From DASZUK01 sp963844575 (GTDB lineage: Bacteria > Actinomycetota > Acidimicrobiia > Acidimicrobiales > RAAP-2): DNA of 64,000 bases. This document shows, in pieces, positions 25,312 through 33,641 of the stretch (position 1 is the stretch's first letter; every line of letters starts with the position of its first letter). The position numbers and the translations under genes were made by a program. The notes beneath the pieces were generated by a model. The model was not told the origin of the DNA. It worked only from the letters and a program-made list of their open reading frames with translations, and ran no database searches. The DNA is taken from assembly GCA_963844575.1 (NCBI GenBank), contig CAWJOU010000005.1, positions 186,001 to 250,000 on the forward strand, read 5' to 3'.

Positions 25312-26478
25312 CTACCTTGTCTCGGCCGCTTCGAGTGCTTGCCCGAAGAGCTGGCCAAGGGCTTCAGCAGCCTGCTGGTCGGCCTCGGGAACAAAGTGTG
25401 CGTACACGTTCAACGTCGTCGCCGGGTTGCGGTGGCCGAGCCGACCCGCCACCGTTCGGACGTCGATGCCCGACGCCAACAGGCGAGTCGCGACGTAGTG
25501 CCGGAGATCATGGAGTCGGACGCCAGTCACTCCAGCCTTCTTGCACAGGACCCGGAAGTCCCTCGTCGTCGCGTCCGGTCGCCAGGGGATCGAGCCATCG
25601 ACGGTCTGACTGAACACGAACGACTCTGGCGTGATCCTCGCACCAGCTGCTCGGGCGTTGGCCTCCACACGGGTCTTGTGCTCTTTGAGCGTCGCCACCG
25701 TGCCGGCATCAAGGGTGACCCGTCGGCCCTGGTGCGTCTTCGTCCCCTGCTCGATCAATTTCCCGTCAACCAACACCACACCCCGCTCGATCGACAGCGT
25801 GTCCCGGTCGAAGTCCAGATCCCGCCACCGCAAGGCCACCAGCTCGCCCCGCCGGGCGCCGGACGACGCGGCCAGCACGATGAACGTGGCCAGTTCCGGA
25901 TCGGACTCCTGCGCCAGCCGGAACAGCCGCACCACCTCATCCGGAGTCGGCGGCGTCAGCTCTCGCAGCGGCACCCTCGGTGGTGACGCGTCCAGAGCCG
26001 GGTTGTGGCTCAGCCACCCCCAGCGCACCCCCTGGGTCAGCGCCCGACGGATAATCCCGTGCACCCGCCGCACCGTCGCCGGCGCGTACGGCCCTCGCGC
26101 TGCCCCGACGGTGAGCAGGTGCCGGTAGAAACGGTCGAGCTCCGCCGGCGTCAGTCGGGACGCCGGGATCGACCCGATGGCCGGGATGATCGGGCTGTCG
26201 AGGTACCCGCGGACCACCGCCACCGTCTTCGGCGAGAAGCTCGCCGACGCGTGCTCGAACCACTCGTTGAGCAGCGCGGCCATCGTGCCCTCGCGGGCAA
26301 CTCTCGGCGCCAGGCGCCCGGCCTCGACGACGAGCGCCGACAGCGCCTTCGACGCCTGCCGCTTGGTCCCGTGGAAGGTCCGCTCGACGTACCGCTTCCG
26401 ACCGGTCAGCGGGTCACGCCCGGCGTGGACCCGGAGCTGCCACGACTCCTCGCCTCGCTGCCGCATCGATCCTGCCAT
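25312..26478 (-). CDS. int: tyrosine-type site-specific integrase
   Basis: A phage/ICE-type tyrosine recombinase of 388 residues from ATG 26478; an upstream TTG at 26541 gives a longer form. An N-terminal AP2-like arm-binding region (GRKRYVERTFHGTKRQASKAL) and SAM-like core-binding domain (~60-150) precede the catalytic domain. Catalytic Arg is in SSGARRGELVALRW, the HxxR box is HDLRHYVATRLL, a later His is LGHRNPATT, and the nucleophile is the Tyr in LNVYAHF. The gene starts ~130 bp from the 3' end of tRNA-Glu, the usual position for an island integrase that uses the tRNA as attB. Confidence 0.95.
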   Translation of the reverse strand: MAGSMRQRGEESWQLRVHAGRDPLTGRKRYVERTFHGTKRQASKALSALVVEAGRLAPRVAREGTMAALLNEWFEHASASFSPKTVAVVRGYLDSPIIPAIGSIPASRLTPAELDRFYRHLLTVGAARGPYAPATVRRVHGIIRRALTQGVRWGWLSHNPALDASPPRVPLRELTPPTPDEVVRLFRLAQESDPELATFIVLAASSGARRGELVALRWRDLDFDRDTLSIERGVVLVDGKLIEQGTKTHQGRRVTLDAGTVATLKEHKTRVEANARAAGARITPESFVFSQTVDGSIPWRPDATTRDFRVLCKKAGVTGVRLHDLRHYVATRLLASGIDVRTVAGRLGHRNPATTLNVYAHFVPEADQQAAEALGQLFGQALEAAETR

Positions 26479-26612
26479 CGGCGCCCCCGATGTCCGCTGC
26501 GTCCTGACCGTTGGATGCAGTCTACCCGAATGGATGGACAAATGGATGGACAGCTCTACGGTCAGCTCGGCGGCCGGGCAGAGAAATCACCTCTGAACTG
26601 GGAGGATATTGG

Positions 26613-26685
26613 CAGCCCCAACGGGGTTCGAACCCGTGTCTCCACCTTGAGAGGGTGGTGTCCTTGGCCTCTAGACGATGGGGCC
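26613..26685 (-). tRNA. tRNA-Glu (anticodon CTC)
   Basis: Read on the minus strand it folds as a cloverleaf. The acceptor GGCCCCA pairs with TGGGGCT (G1-U72 as in other actinobacterial tRNA-Glu). The anticodon loop is CTCTCAA with CTC, and the T-arm is ACGGG-TTCGAAC-CCCGT. CCA is encoded next (26610-26612). Its 3' end faces the integrase gene, making it the likely integration target. Confidence 0.95.
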
Positions 26686-26723
26686 CTGCGGCCGACAAGC
26701 CGATCGCCGGCTCGCCGACTGAG

Positions 26724-26795
26724 CTCGGGGGGAAGGACTCGAACCCTCAATAACTGGACCAGAACCAGTCGTGTTGCCGATTACACCACCCCCGA
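26724..26795 (-). tRNA. tRNA-Gln (anticodon CTG)
   Basis: A complete cloverleaf on the minus strand. Acceptor TCGGGGG pairs with CCCCCGA, the D-arm segment is GGTGTAATCGGCAACACG, the anticodon stem-loop is ACTGG-TTCTGGT-CCAGT (CTG), and the T-arm is GAGGG-TTCGAGT-CCTTC. CCA is not encoded. It lies 39 bp from tRNA-Glu, just downstream of the ydcF-like gene and gltX. Confidence 0.95.
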
Positions 26796-26848
26796 ACGGG
26801 CGAGCGTCCAGGCTACCCGAACGGGGCACCGGATCGCATCAGCCCAGC

Positions 26849-27463
26849 TCAACCGAGCGCGTGGAGGTGTTGGTAGCCGACGACCCGGCCGAGGCTGACG
26901 CCGACGGCCTCCTTCAAGAAGTACGGCACGGTCGCCCAGCCGGTGATCGGCGACGTCTGCGTCGGCGTCGGGTACGGCGTGAGGCCGAGCTGGGAGGCGA
27001 TCGCCATCGACCGGTCCTCGTGGAACGGGTCGGTGACCATCAGGATCTTCGTGTCGCCGCGGGCCTTCAGCATCGGCGCGACGTCGGAGAGGCTCTGCCA
27101 CGTGTCGTCGCCGCCGGCCTCGACGATGTCGGTCGACGGCACGCCCTTCGTCTCGAGGTACCGGGCACCGGCCTCGGCCTCGGTGAACTCGTCGCCCCTC
27201 TCCTTGCTCCCGGTGACCGCGACGACGCCGGCCTCGCCCTGGTGGAAGAGGAGGAGCGCCTCGTTCAGCCGGGCCCGGAGGTCCGGCGACGGCACGCCGT
27301 CGTACTGAGCCGCGCCCATGACGACGATGGCCTGCGCCGGACGGGGGTCGTAGTGGCGGGACGTCAGCCAGACCTGGACGAGCGTGACGACGAAGTAGAC
27401 GACGACGGCCAGGACGAGCAGGAGGAGGATCTTGAACACCAACCTGAGCGGGCCGAGGAGCAC
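26849..27463 (-). CDS. YdcF/SanA-type DUF218 membrane protein
   Basis: A 204-residue protein with one N-terminal transmembrane helix (FKILLLLVLAVVVYFVVTLV). A DUF218 domain follows: QAIVVMGAAQYDGVPSPDLRARLNEAL, VAVTGSKERGDE, and LMVTDPFHEDRSM. Members influence cell-envelope processes; the exact reaction is uncertain. It starts 21 bp after gltX stops and precedes the tRNAs, so it may be co-transcribed with gltX. Confidence 0.88.
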   Translation of the reverse strand: MLLGPLRLVFKILLLLVLAVVVYFVVTLVQVWLTSRHYDPRPAQAIVVMGAAQYDGVPSPDLRARLNEALLLFHQGEAGVVAVTGSKERGDEFTEAEAGARYLETKGVPSTDIVEAGGDDTWQSLSDVAPMLKARGDTKILMVTDPFHEDRSMAIASQLGLTPYPTPTQTSPITGWATVPYFLKEAVGVSLGRVVGYQHLHALG

Positions 27464-27484
27464 GGACCGAGCCCCGGTCCGCCG

Positions 27485-29089
27485 TCAGCCCGCCGCGCCG
27501 GCGTCGCCAGATCTGTCCGGACCGCCTGTCGACAGCCGGTCGAGCGCGGCCTGCAGCCGCCGCAGCACCGCGTCGCGGCCGAGCACCTCGAGCGACTCGA
27601 ACAGCGGCGGCCCGACCGTGCGGCCGGTGACCGCGACGCGGATCGGCGCCTGCGCCTTCCCAAGCTTGCGGCCGGCCGCGTCGGCGAGGGCGAGCGTCGC
27701 CTCCTTGAGCGCGTCCGCCGACCACGGGCACGACCCGTAGGCGTCGAGCGCGGCGGCGAGGAGCGCACCGGCGCCGTCGTCCCGGGCGATGGCCTTCTCC
27801 CAGCTCGCCGCATCGATCGCCGGCTCGGCCAGGAAGACGAAGTCGACCATCCCCGGCACCTGGTCGAGCCGGACGACGCGCTCTTGGACGAGCGGCGCGA
27901 GTGCAAGGAACGCGTCCTCGTCGAACCGCTCCGACGGCCACGGCGGCGGCCCGACCGCCGGCAGCCACGCCGCGCCGTCCGGCCTGTCCCCACCGGCCGC
28001 ACCGGCCGCACCGGCCGCACCACCGAGGAGCTGCGGCGCCACCCACGGCCGCGACCGGTCGATGAACTCGTCGAGCGGGAGCTCGCGGACGTACTCACCG
28101 TTCAGGTGCGTCATCTTCTGAACGTCGAAGAACGCCGGCGCGTGGTGGACGTCCTCCAGCCGGAACTCGCGGACGAGCGTCTCGACGTCGACCTTCTCCC
28201 CGTCGCCCGGCGGGCTCCAGCCGAGCAGGGCGAGGTAGTTGCGGAACGCCTCGGGCAGGTACCCCTCGTCCCGGTACGACTCGACCGCGACGGGGTCCTT
28301 GCGCTTCGACAGCTTCTTGCGCTGCTCGTTGACGAGCATCGGCAGGTGGGCGAAGACCGGCAACGCCGGTGCCTGGTCGGATGGCCCCTGCCCCCCGCCG
28401 GCCTCTCCCGCCGCCGCCGCAGCCGCGGCAGCCGCGGAGTCGAGCGCGGCCCAGACGAGCAGCCCCTTCGGCGTCGTCGGCAGCAGGTCCTCGCCGCGGA
28501 TGACGTGGGTGATCGCCATGTCCCGGTCGTCGACGACATTGGCCAGCACGAACAACGGCTGGCCGGTCGACTTGACGACGACGAAGTCCTCCATCGCGTC
28601 GTGCGGGAACGTGACGTCACCGCGGATGAGGTCGTGGACGACGGTCGACCCGTCGTCGGGCGTCCGGAACCGCAGCGCCCGGCCGGCGCCGGCCGGGCCG
28701 ACGCGGTCCAGCCCGCGGTCCCGGCAGTAGCCGTCGTAGCCGGGCGTCGGGTTGTCCTTCGTCCGGGCCTGGACGTCGTCGCGGGTGCAGTCACAGGCGT
28801 AGACGAACCGGCCATCCCAGAGCGCGTCGATCGCCACCTGGTAGCGGTCGGCCCGGTCGGACTGGCGGTACGGGCCCTCGTCGGGCGCCATGCCGAGCCA
28901 GGCGAGGGCGGAGAGGATCCCGTCGACCCACTCCTCACGGTTGCGCTCCGCGTCGGTGTCCTCGATGCGCAGGACGAACGTCCCGCCGTGCTGGCGGACG
29001 AAGAGCCAGTTGAACAGCGCGGTCCGGGCGCTGCCGACGTGGAAGTACCCCGTCGGCGACGGCGCGAACCGGACCCGCGGCGCGGTCAA
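27485..29089 (-). CDS. gltX: glutamyl-tRNA synthetase
   Basis: A 534-residue class I aminoacyl-tRNA synthetase. FAPSPTGYFHVGSARTALFNW supplies the HIGH-type motif and KKLSKRKDPVAV the KMSKS-type motif. The C-terminal helical domain binds the anticodon. It charges tRNA-Glu, and in organisms lacking GlnRS also tRNA-Gln for later amidation. The best start is TTG 29089, 13 nt after the ferredoxin stop; longer in-frame extensions overlap that gene. A Gly/Ala-rich insertion (around residues 200-220) and another near 400 are lineage-type low-complexity loops. Confidence 0.94.
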   Translation of the reverse strand: MTAPRVRFAPSPTGYFHVGSARTALFNWLFVRQHGGTFVLRIEDTDAERNREEWVDGILSALAWLGMAPDEGPYRQSDRADRYQVAIDALWDGRFVYACDCTRDDVQARTKDNPTPGYDGYCRDRGLDRVGPAGAGRALRFRTPDDGSTVVHDLIRGDVTFPHDAMEDFVVVKSTGQPLFVLANVVDDRDMAITHVIRGEDLLPTTPKGLLVWAALDSAAAAAAAAAGEAGGGQGPSDQAPALPVFAHLPMLVNEQRKKLSKRKDPVAVESYRDEGYLPEAFRNYLALLGWSPPGDGEKVDVETLVREFRLEDVHHAPAFFDVQKMTHLNGEYVRELPLDEFIDRSRPWVAPQLLGGAAGAAGAAGGDRPDGAAWLPAVGPPPWPSERFDEDAFLALAPLVQERVVRLDQVPGMVDFVFLAEPAIDAASWEKAIARDDGAGALLAAALDAYGSCPWSADALKEATLALADAAGRKLGKAQAPIRVAVTGRTVGPPLFESLEVLGRDAVLRRLQAALDRLSTGGPDRSGDAGAAG

Positions 29090-29102
29090 CCCGTGCCCGG
29101 CG

Positions 29103-29297
29103 CTACTCGTCGACGATCGAGATCGCCCCGGTCGGGCAGCCGTTGACGGCCTCCCGGAGCCTGTCCCGCATCGACTCCGGCGGCTGCTCGTCGAGGACGT
29201 ACAGGAACCCGTCGTCACGCACCTCGAAGACCTCCGGCAGGATCCCCATGCAGACGGCGTTGCTGGCGCACTCGTCGAAGTCGACGACGACCTTCAC
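29103..29297 (-). CDS. [3Fe-4S]-type ferredoxin
   Basis: A 64-residue ferredoxin. C10 and C16 in FDECASNAVCMG plus the late CPTGAI Cys give the three-Cys pattern of actinobacterial 3Fe-4S ferredoxins that typically serve cytochromes P450 or oxidoreductases. It lies directly upstream of gltX. No P450 gene is in the window. Confidence 0.92.
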   Translation of the reverse strand: MKVVVDFDECASNAVCMGILPEVFEVRDDGFLYVLDEQPPESMRDRLREAVNGCPTGAISIVDE

Positions 29298-29420
29298 TGG
29301 GCAACCTCCTCGTTCCGACCGCGTCCTCGAATGGAAGCGGGGGCCAGCATACCGGCGCCGGCTGGCCGGTCCGGGTTGGGCCGACTGGGCCGACTGGGGT
29401 CGGACGCGCCGGTTCAGCGG

Positions 29421-30593
29421 TCAGGGCTTGTCGACGCCGAGGACCCACATGGCGAAGAACTGCGAGCCGCCGCCGTACGCCTGGCCGAGGGCCCGGCGGA
29501 CGCCGTCGACCTGGTGCTCGCCGGCCTCGCCGCGGACCTGGAGGGCGACTTCGAGGAACCGGATCATCCCGGACGCGCCGATCGGGTTCGACGAGAGGAC
29601 GCCGCCGGAGCAGTTCCACGGGATGTCGCCGCCGTCCATGAAGGTGGCGCCTTCCTCGGTCAGCTTCCAGCCGTCGCCTTCGTCGCAGAAGCCGAGGTTC
29701 TCGAGCCACATCGGCTCGTACCAGCTGAACGGGACGTAGATCTCCGCGCAGTCGAAGTCGCGGCGCGGGTCGGTGACGCCGGCCTGTTGGTAGACGTCGG
29801 CCGCGCACTCGCGGCCGGCCCGCGGGTTGATCTGGTCGCGGCCGGCGAACATCGTCGGCTCGGACCGCATCGCCATGCCGTGCACCCACGCCGGCCGGCG
29901 GCCGGTCGCGGCCTCGGCGTCGGCCGCGGCGCGCTCGGATCCGAGCACCATCGCGGCCGCGCCGTCGGACGACGGGCACGACTCGAGGTAGTGCAGCGGG
30001 TCCCAGAGCATGATCGACTCCTCGACCATCTTCAGCGAGATGTCCGGCAGGTGGAGGTGCGCGTACGGGTTGCGCAGCGCGTGCAGCCGGTCCTTGACCG
30101 CGACCTTCATGCCGATGTCGCGCGGCGCGCCGGACCGGTGCATGTAGGCGCGGATGTGCGGCGCGAAGTAGCCGCCGGCGCCGGCGAGCAGCGGCGCGGA
30201 GAACGGCTGCGGGACGGAGAGCGCCCACATCGCGTCGGAGTCCGACTGCTTCTCGAACGCGACCGTCAGCACGCGCTGGTGGATGCCGGACGTCACGAGG
30301 TGGGCGGCGACGAGCGCGGTCGAGCCGCCGACGGACCCCGCAGTGTGGACGCGGAAGATCGGCTTGCCGACCGCGCCGAGCGCCGGCGCGAGGTACAGCT
30401 CGGGCATCATCACGCCCTCGAACATGTCCGGGGCCTTGCCGATGACAACCGCGTCGATGTCGTCCCAGCCGAGCCCGGCGTCGTCGAGCGCCCGCAGCGC
30501 GGCCTCGCGGACGAGACCGGCGATCGAGACGTCGTCGCGCTTCGCCTTGTGGTGGGTCTGCCCGACCCCGATGACCGCCACCCGTTCGCTCAT
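29421..30593 (-). CDS. thiolase-fold lipid-transfer (Ltp-like) protein, no nucleophilic Cys
   Basis: A 390-residue thiolase-superfamily protein (N-terminal RVAVIGVGQTHHK, C-terminal NCSGGVLSSNPIGASG). Where thiolases have the nucleophilic Cys, the sequence reads VHTAGSVGGSTA. A Tyr-bearing segment AEIYVPFSWYEPMWLENLGFC resembles the active-site region of Ltp2-type retro-aldolases, which also do not use the Cys. Together with two DUF35 genes just upstream, this suggests an aldolase-type acyl-CoA side-chain cleaving complex. The substrate is unknown. It has a strong ribosome site, GGAGGGTGCACG. Confidence 0.85.
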   Translation of the reverse strand: MSERVAVIGVGQTHHKAKRDDVSIAGLVREAALRALDDAGLGWDDIDAVVIGKAPDMFEGVMMPELYLAPALGAVGKPIFRVHTAGSVGGSTALVAAHLVTSGIHQRVLTVAFEKQSDSDAMWALSVPQPFSAPLLAGAGGYFAPHIRAYMHRSGAPRDIGMKVAVKDRLHALRNPYAHLHLPDISLKMVEESIMLWDPLHYLESCPSSDGAAAMVLGSERAAADAEAATGRRPAWVHGMAMRSEPTMFAGRDQINPRAGRECAADVYQQAGVTDPRRDFDCAEIYVPFSWYEPMWLENLGFCDEGDGWKLTEEGATFMDGGDIPWNCSGGVLSSNPIGASGMIRFLEVALQVRGEAGEHQVDGVRRALGQAYGGGSQFFAMWVLGVDKP

Positions 30594-31690
30594 CGTGCAC
30601 CCTCCAGCACCGCGACGAGATTCTGTTGCAACGCTGGACCGGACGTCGCGTGGGCGACCGCCCGATCGGCCGAGCCGTCCATGATCCGCGACGCGGCCTC
30701 GCCGATGCGGATCAGCCCGCCGGCCATCAGCGGGTTGGCGGCCAGCGGGCCGCCGGACGGGTTGATCGTGACGCCGTCACCGAGCCCGAGCGCGTCGGCG
30801 AGGATCAGTTCTTGGGGCGCAAACGGCGCGTGGAGCTCCGCCACGTCGACGGGACCCGCGCCGACCCCGGCGACCTCCCCCGCTTTCACGGTCGACGGCG
30901 AGACCGTCAGGTCCCTCGCACCGAGCGAGTGCGTCTCGACCCGGTGGTCCATGCCGGTGATCCAGGCCGGGCGGCGGCCCTGGCGCTCGGCCCACTCGAA
31001 CGCCTTGTCGCCGACCGCGAGGACGACCGCGGCCGCACCGTCGGTCACCGGCGGCAGCGTGTGGCGGCGCAGCGGCGAGACGACGTAGTCCTCCGCGAGC
31101 AGCTCGTCGACCGTCCGGTCGTACGCGACCTGCGCCTTCGGGTTGTCGAGCGCGGCCTTCCGGGCCCGGGCGGCGACCGCGGCGAAGTCCGCCTCCGTTG
31201 CCTTCCCCGCGTCGATCAGCGCGCGGGCCTGCAGCGCGGCGAGCGACACCGGGTCCGGCCAGAGCGGCGCGAGCACGTACGGGTCGAGCTGGAGGGCGAG
31301 GATCTTGCCGAGGTCGCCGAGCGACGACTTGCCGAAGCCGTAGACGAGCGCGGCGTCGACGCCGTCGTCCTGCAGCGCGACCCACGCTTCGTACATCGCC
31401 CACGCCGCGTCCATCTCGACGTGGCTTTCGGCCCGCGGCGGCCAGACGCCGATCGCGTCGAGCGCGCCGACGAAGCTGAACGGCCCGCCGATGAGGTAGT
31501 CGGTCGAGCCGGAGCAGATGAAGTCGATGTCGTCCTTCGTGATCCCGACGTTCCCGAAGACCTCCGAGAAGACCGGCATCAACGTCTCGACCTCGTTGCG
31601 GTGGGACTCGCGGCGGAGGTTGTCGGTCTGGGCGAACGACACGACAGCGACCGGTCGCGTCCCGATACGGGGGGTGGGAGGAGTCGGCAT
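30590..31690 (-). CDS. second thiolase-fold protein (thiolase-like subunit)
   Basis: A 366-residue thiolase-like protein starting at ATG 31690, which overlaps the stop of the DUF35 gene; its own end overlaps the next thiolase by 4 nt. N-terminal PVAVVSFAQTDNLRRE and C-terminal INPSGGPLAANPLMAGGL are family blocks. The nucleophile position reads ESHVEMDAAWAM, lacking Cys. The aldolase-like Tyr segment is also missing (AELHAPFAPQEL). It may be the non-catalytic partner of the downstream Ltp-like protein. Confidence 0.82.
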   Translation of the reverse strand: MPTPPTPRIGTRPVAVVSFAQTDNLRRESHRNEVETLMPVFSEVFGNVGITKDDIDFICSGSTDYLIGGPFSFVGALDAIGVWPPRAESHVEMDAAWAMYEAWVALQDDGVDAALVYGFGKSSLGDLGKILALQLDPYVLAPLWPDPVSLAALQARALIDAGKATEADFAAVAARARKAALDNPKAQVAYDRTVDELLAEDYVVSPLRRHTLPPVTDGAAAVVLAVGDKAFEWAERQGRRPAWITGMDHRVETHSLGARDLTVSPSTVKAGEVAGVGAGPVDVAELHAPFAPQELILADALGLGDGVTINPSGGPLAANPLMAGGLIRIGEAASRIMDGSADRAVAHATSGPALQQNLVAVLEGAR

Positions 31691-32217
31691 CAGGTGTAGT
31701 CCTTGTACGTCTCGTACTCCGCGTCCGGCTCGCCGGCCGGCCGGAAGTGCTTGACCGACGCCAGCGTCGGTCCGAGGTCTTCGGGCGCGACCCAGACCGC
31801 CTCGACCCGCAGGCCCATCCGGACCTCCTCGATCGGGATCTCCTGGATCAGCCCCATGAACGAGATGTCGGCCCCGTCGAGCAGGACCATCGCGCAGATG
31901 TACGGGATCTGGATCGACTGCCCCGCGAACGGGACGTTGACGATGCAGAACGTCGTGACCGTCCCCTTGTTCCCGAGGACGACCTCCTCGTCCGTCGGCA
32001 CGCCGTCCGTCGGGCACGACCCGCGCGACGGGACGTACACCTTCTTGCAGACCGGGCAGCGCTGCCCGATGAACTTGCCCTCGGCGTAACCCCGGAGCGT
32101 CTTCGACTGGGCGATCCCCGCGCTGAACTGGTAGTCCAACCGCATCGGCGTCGCCAGCACCGTCACCGGCCCGAGCTCGGCCGCGTCCGGCTCGCCGGCC
32201 ACTGCCTCTTCGCTCAT
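31690..32217 (-). CDS. DUF35 / zinc-ribbon OB-fold protein
   Basis: A 175-residue protein. A rubredoxin-like zinc ribbon (GQRCPVCKKVYVPSRGSCPTDG) is followed by an OB-fold (GTVTTFCIVNVPF, then FMGLIQEIP). DUF35 proteins are obligatory partners of thiolase-fold aldolases and thiolases, as in ChsH2-Ltp2. Its stop overlaps the start of the thiolase-like gene, supporting a complex. Confidence 0.87.
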   Translation of the reverse strand: MSEEAVAGEPDAAELGPVTVLATPMRLDYQFSAGIAQSKTLRGYAEGKFIGQRCPVCKKVYVPSRGSCPTDGVPTDEEVVLGNKGTVTTFCIVNVPFAGQSIQIPYICAMVLLDGADISFMGLIQEIPIEEVRMGLRVEAVWVAPEDLGPTLASVKHFRPAGEPDAEYETYKDYT

Positions 32218-32232
32218 CGGCTCGCCTCCCCT

Positions 32233-32691
32233 CTACTTCCCGGCGGGCACGAACGCCCGGATGTCCTGGACCCGACCGATCCGCTCGTCGTCCGGCACGA
32301 ACTCCGCCCGGACCCGCATCCCCGTCGTGACCGCGTCCGGCGAGCCCGCGTCGAGCACGTGCAGCATCGCGGTGTCCGCGCCGTCGAGCGTCACGAGCAC
32401 CCACGCGAACGGATGATCGAGCGGGTGCTGCGGCGCCGGCTCGGCGACCCACGCCCACGTCGTCACCGTGCCCTCCGGACCGACCTCGACCAGCTCGCCG
32501 GTCGCTTCCGCGGTCTGCGGGTCGTACTCCGTCGGCGGGACGATGACCCGTCCGCCCGTTCCCTTCGCCCCGACGATCTTCCCGTCCCGCAGACCGGTCA
32601 GGAACGCCCCGATGACCGGGCCGACCGAGCGGGAGTACGGGTACTCGAGGACGTGGGCGCTCGTCAGGACGTCGTCGCCCGCACTGACCAT
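32233..32691 (-). CDS. second DUF35-type OB-fold protein, ribbon Cys absent
   Basis: A 152-residue protein from ATG 32691, which has GGGAGG six nt upstream. The OB-fold half is clear (GTVTTWAWVAEP, then VLVTLDGADTAMLHVLDAG, FVPDDERIG). The N-terminal zinc ribbon has no CxxC pairs, unlike its neighbour. It is the first gene of the DUF35-DUF35-thiolase-thiolase unit. Confidence 0.82.
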   Translation of the reverse strand: MVSAGDDVLTSAHVLEYPYSRSVGPVIGAFLTGLRDGKIVGAKGTGGRVIVPPTEYDPQTAEATGELVEVGPEGTVTTWAWVAEPAPQHPLDHPFAWVLVTLDGADTAMLHVLDAGSPDAVTTGMRVRAEFVPDDERIGRVQDIRAFVPAGK

Positions 32692-32879
32692 TCGTGACCT
32701 CCCTGGCCTCGATTTCCCCTCCGAACCGTCAGAAGTAGAACACATTTCAGTTTCGGTCGCCAGCCGGCCTGAGCTGGTCGTTCACGCCCGTTGCGGCGGA
32801 CGGGGTCGCCTGGAGGGTCCGCCGGGGTGCGGCCCGGACGACCCGGACCGCGCCGGTGCTATCTCGCCGCCGCCGGTGA

Positions 32880-32885
32880 TAGCAT
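32880..32885 (+). promoter_or_regulatory. putative leaderless -10 element of RHH antitoxin
   Basis: TAGCAT ends 7 nt before GTG 32893, with no Shine-Dalgarno. Confidence 0.4.
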
Positions 32886-32892
32886 CCTGGTC

Positions 32893-33189
32893 GTGCCACA
32901 GGTGATCACCCGCATGGACGACGAGCTGGCCGCCGCGCTCAAGGCCCGGGCCCGAGCGGCCGGGGTGTCCGTCAACGAGTACGTGACCCGGCTCGTCCGC
33001 GTCGCCGTCGGTGCCCCCGCCGGCGAGGACCGGTCCTGGAAGGCGGCCGGTGTCGCCGACGGCTGGCTCGTCGACCGGCCGCCGGCCAACCCGCGCCTGG
33101 TCGCCTCCCGCGAGTGGCTGGACCGCCCCCGCACCTTCCCCCCTGGCTATCGGAACCCGGTGGTCGAAGAGCGGGACGAGCACCGCTGA
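32893..33189 (+). CDS. ribbon-helix-helix antitoxin (VapB-like)
   Basis: A 98-residue protein. The N-terminus (VITRMDDELAAALKARARAAGVSVNEYVTRLV) is a ribbon-helix-helix DNA-binding domain; the C-terminal tail (residues ~55-98) would wrap the toxin. GTG 32893 is preferred because a -10 hexamer lies 7 nt upstream. Its TGA stop overlaps the toxin start. Confidence 0.85.
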   Translation: MPQVITRMDDELAAALKARARAAGVSVNEYVTRLVRVAVGAPAGEDRSWKAAGVADGWLVDRPPANPRLVASREWLDRPRTFPPGYRNPVVEERDEHR

Positions 33190-33641
33190 TCCGGTTCTTC
33201 GACACCAGCGCCCTGGGGGCCGTGTACGTCGGACAAGGCGGGCAGCAGTGGATCCACGACCTTCTCTACCGACGCCCCGGCCTGGCGATGGTGTCCGAGT
33301 TGGCCGACGTCGAGCTGCCGAGCCTGCTCTCCCGCTCCCAACGCGATCACGTCATCAGCGACGAAGAGCTCCAGGGCCTCCTCGGTCGGTACGACGTCGA
33401 GACTGACCGCGACGGACCGATCGGCGTCCACCGCCTGTCGCCGGCCACTTACGCCTTGGCCCGGCAGATCGTCCTCGACGAGGTCGTCGGCACCCTCGAC
33501 GCGGTCCACCTCGCGGCCGCGCTACAGGTGCACCGGCGGGACCCCGACCGGCAACCGGTGACCCTGGTCACCCTGGATCGTCGCCAGGCCGTGGCGGGGC
33601 GCCGACTGGGATTGACCGTCGTGGACGGGCCGCCGGCTTAA
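33186..33641 (+). CDS. vapC: PIN-domain toxin (VapC-like), CTG start likely
   Basis: A PIN ribonuclease of about 151 residues: IRFFDTSALGAVYVG (Asp), SELADVELPSLLSR (Glu), GTLDAVHLAAAL (Asp), and VTLDRRQA. The protein begins in family register at CTG 33186, which overlaps the antitoxin stop as CTGA. There is no ATG, GTG or TTG in frame closer than GTG 33114, which would add 24 poorly conserved residues. A non-standard CTG start or an in-frame GTG 72 nt upstream are the two options. Confidence 0.85.
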   Translation: MIRFFDTSALGAVYVGQGGQQWIHDLLYRRPGLAMVSELADVELPSLLSRSQRDHVISDEELQGLLGRYDVETDRDGPIGVHRLSPATYALARQIVLDEVVGTLDAVHLAAALQVHRRDPDRQPVTLVTLDRRQAVAGRRLGLTVVDGPPA

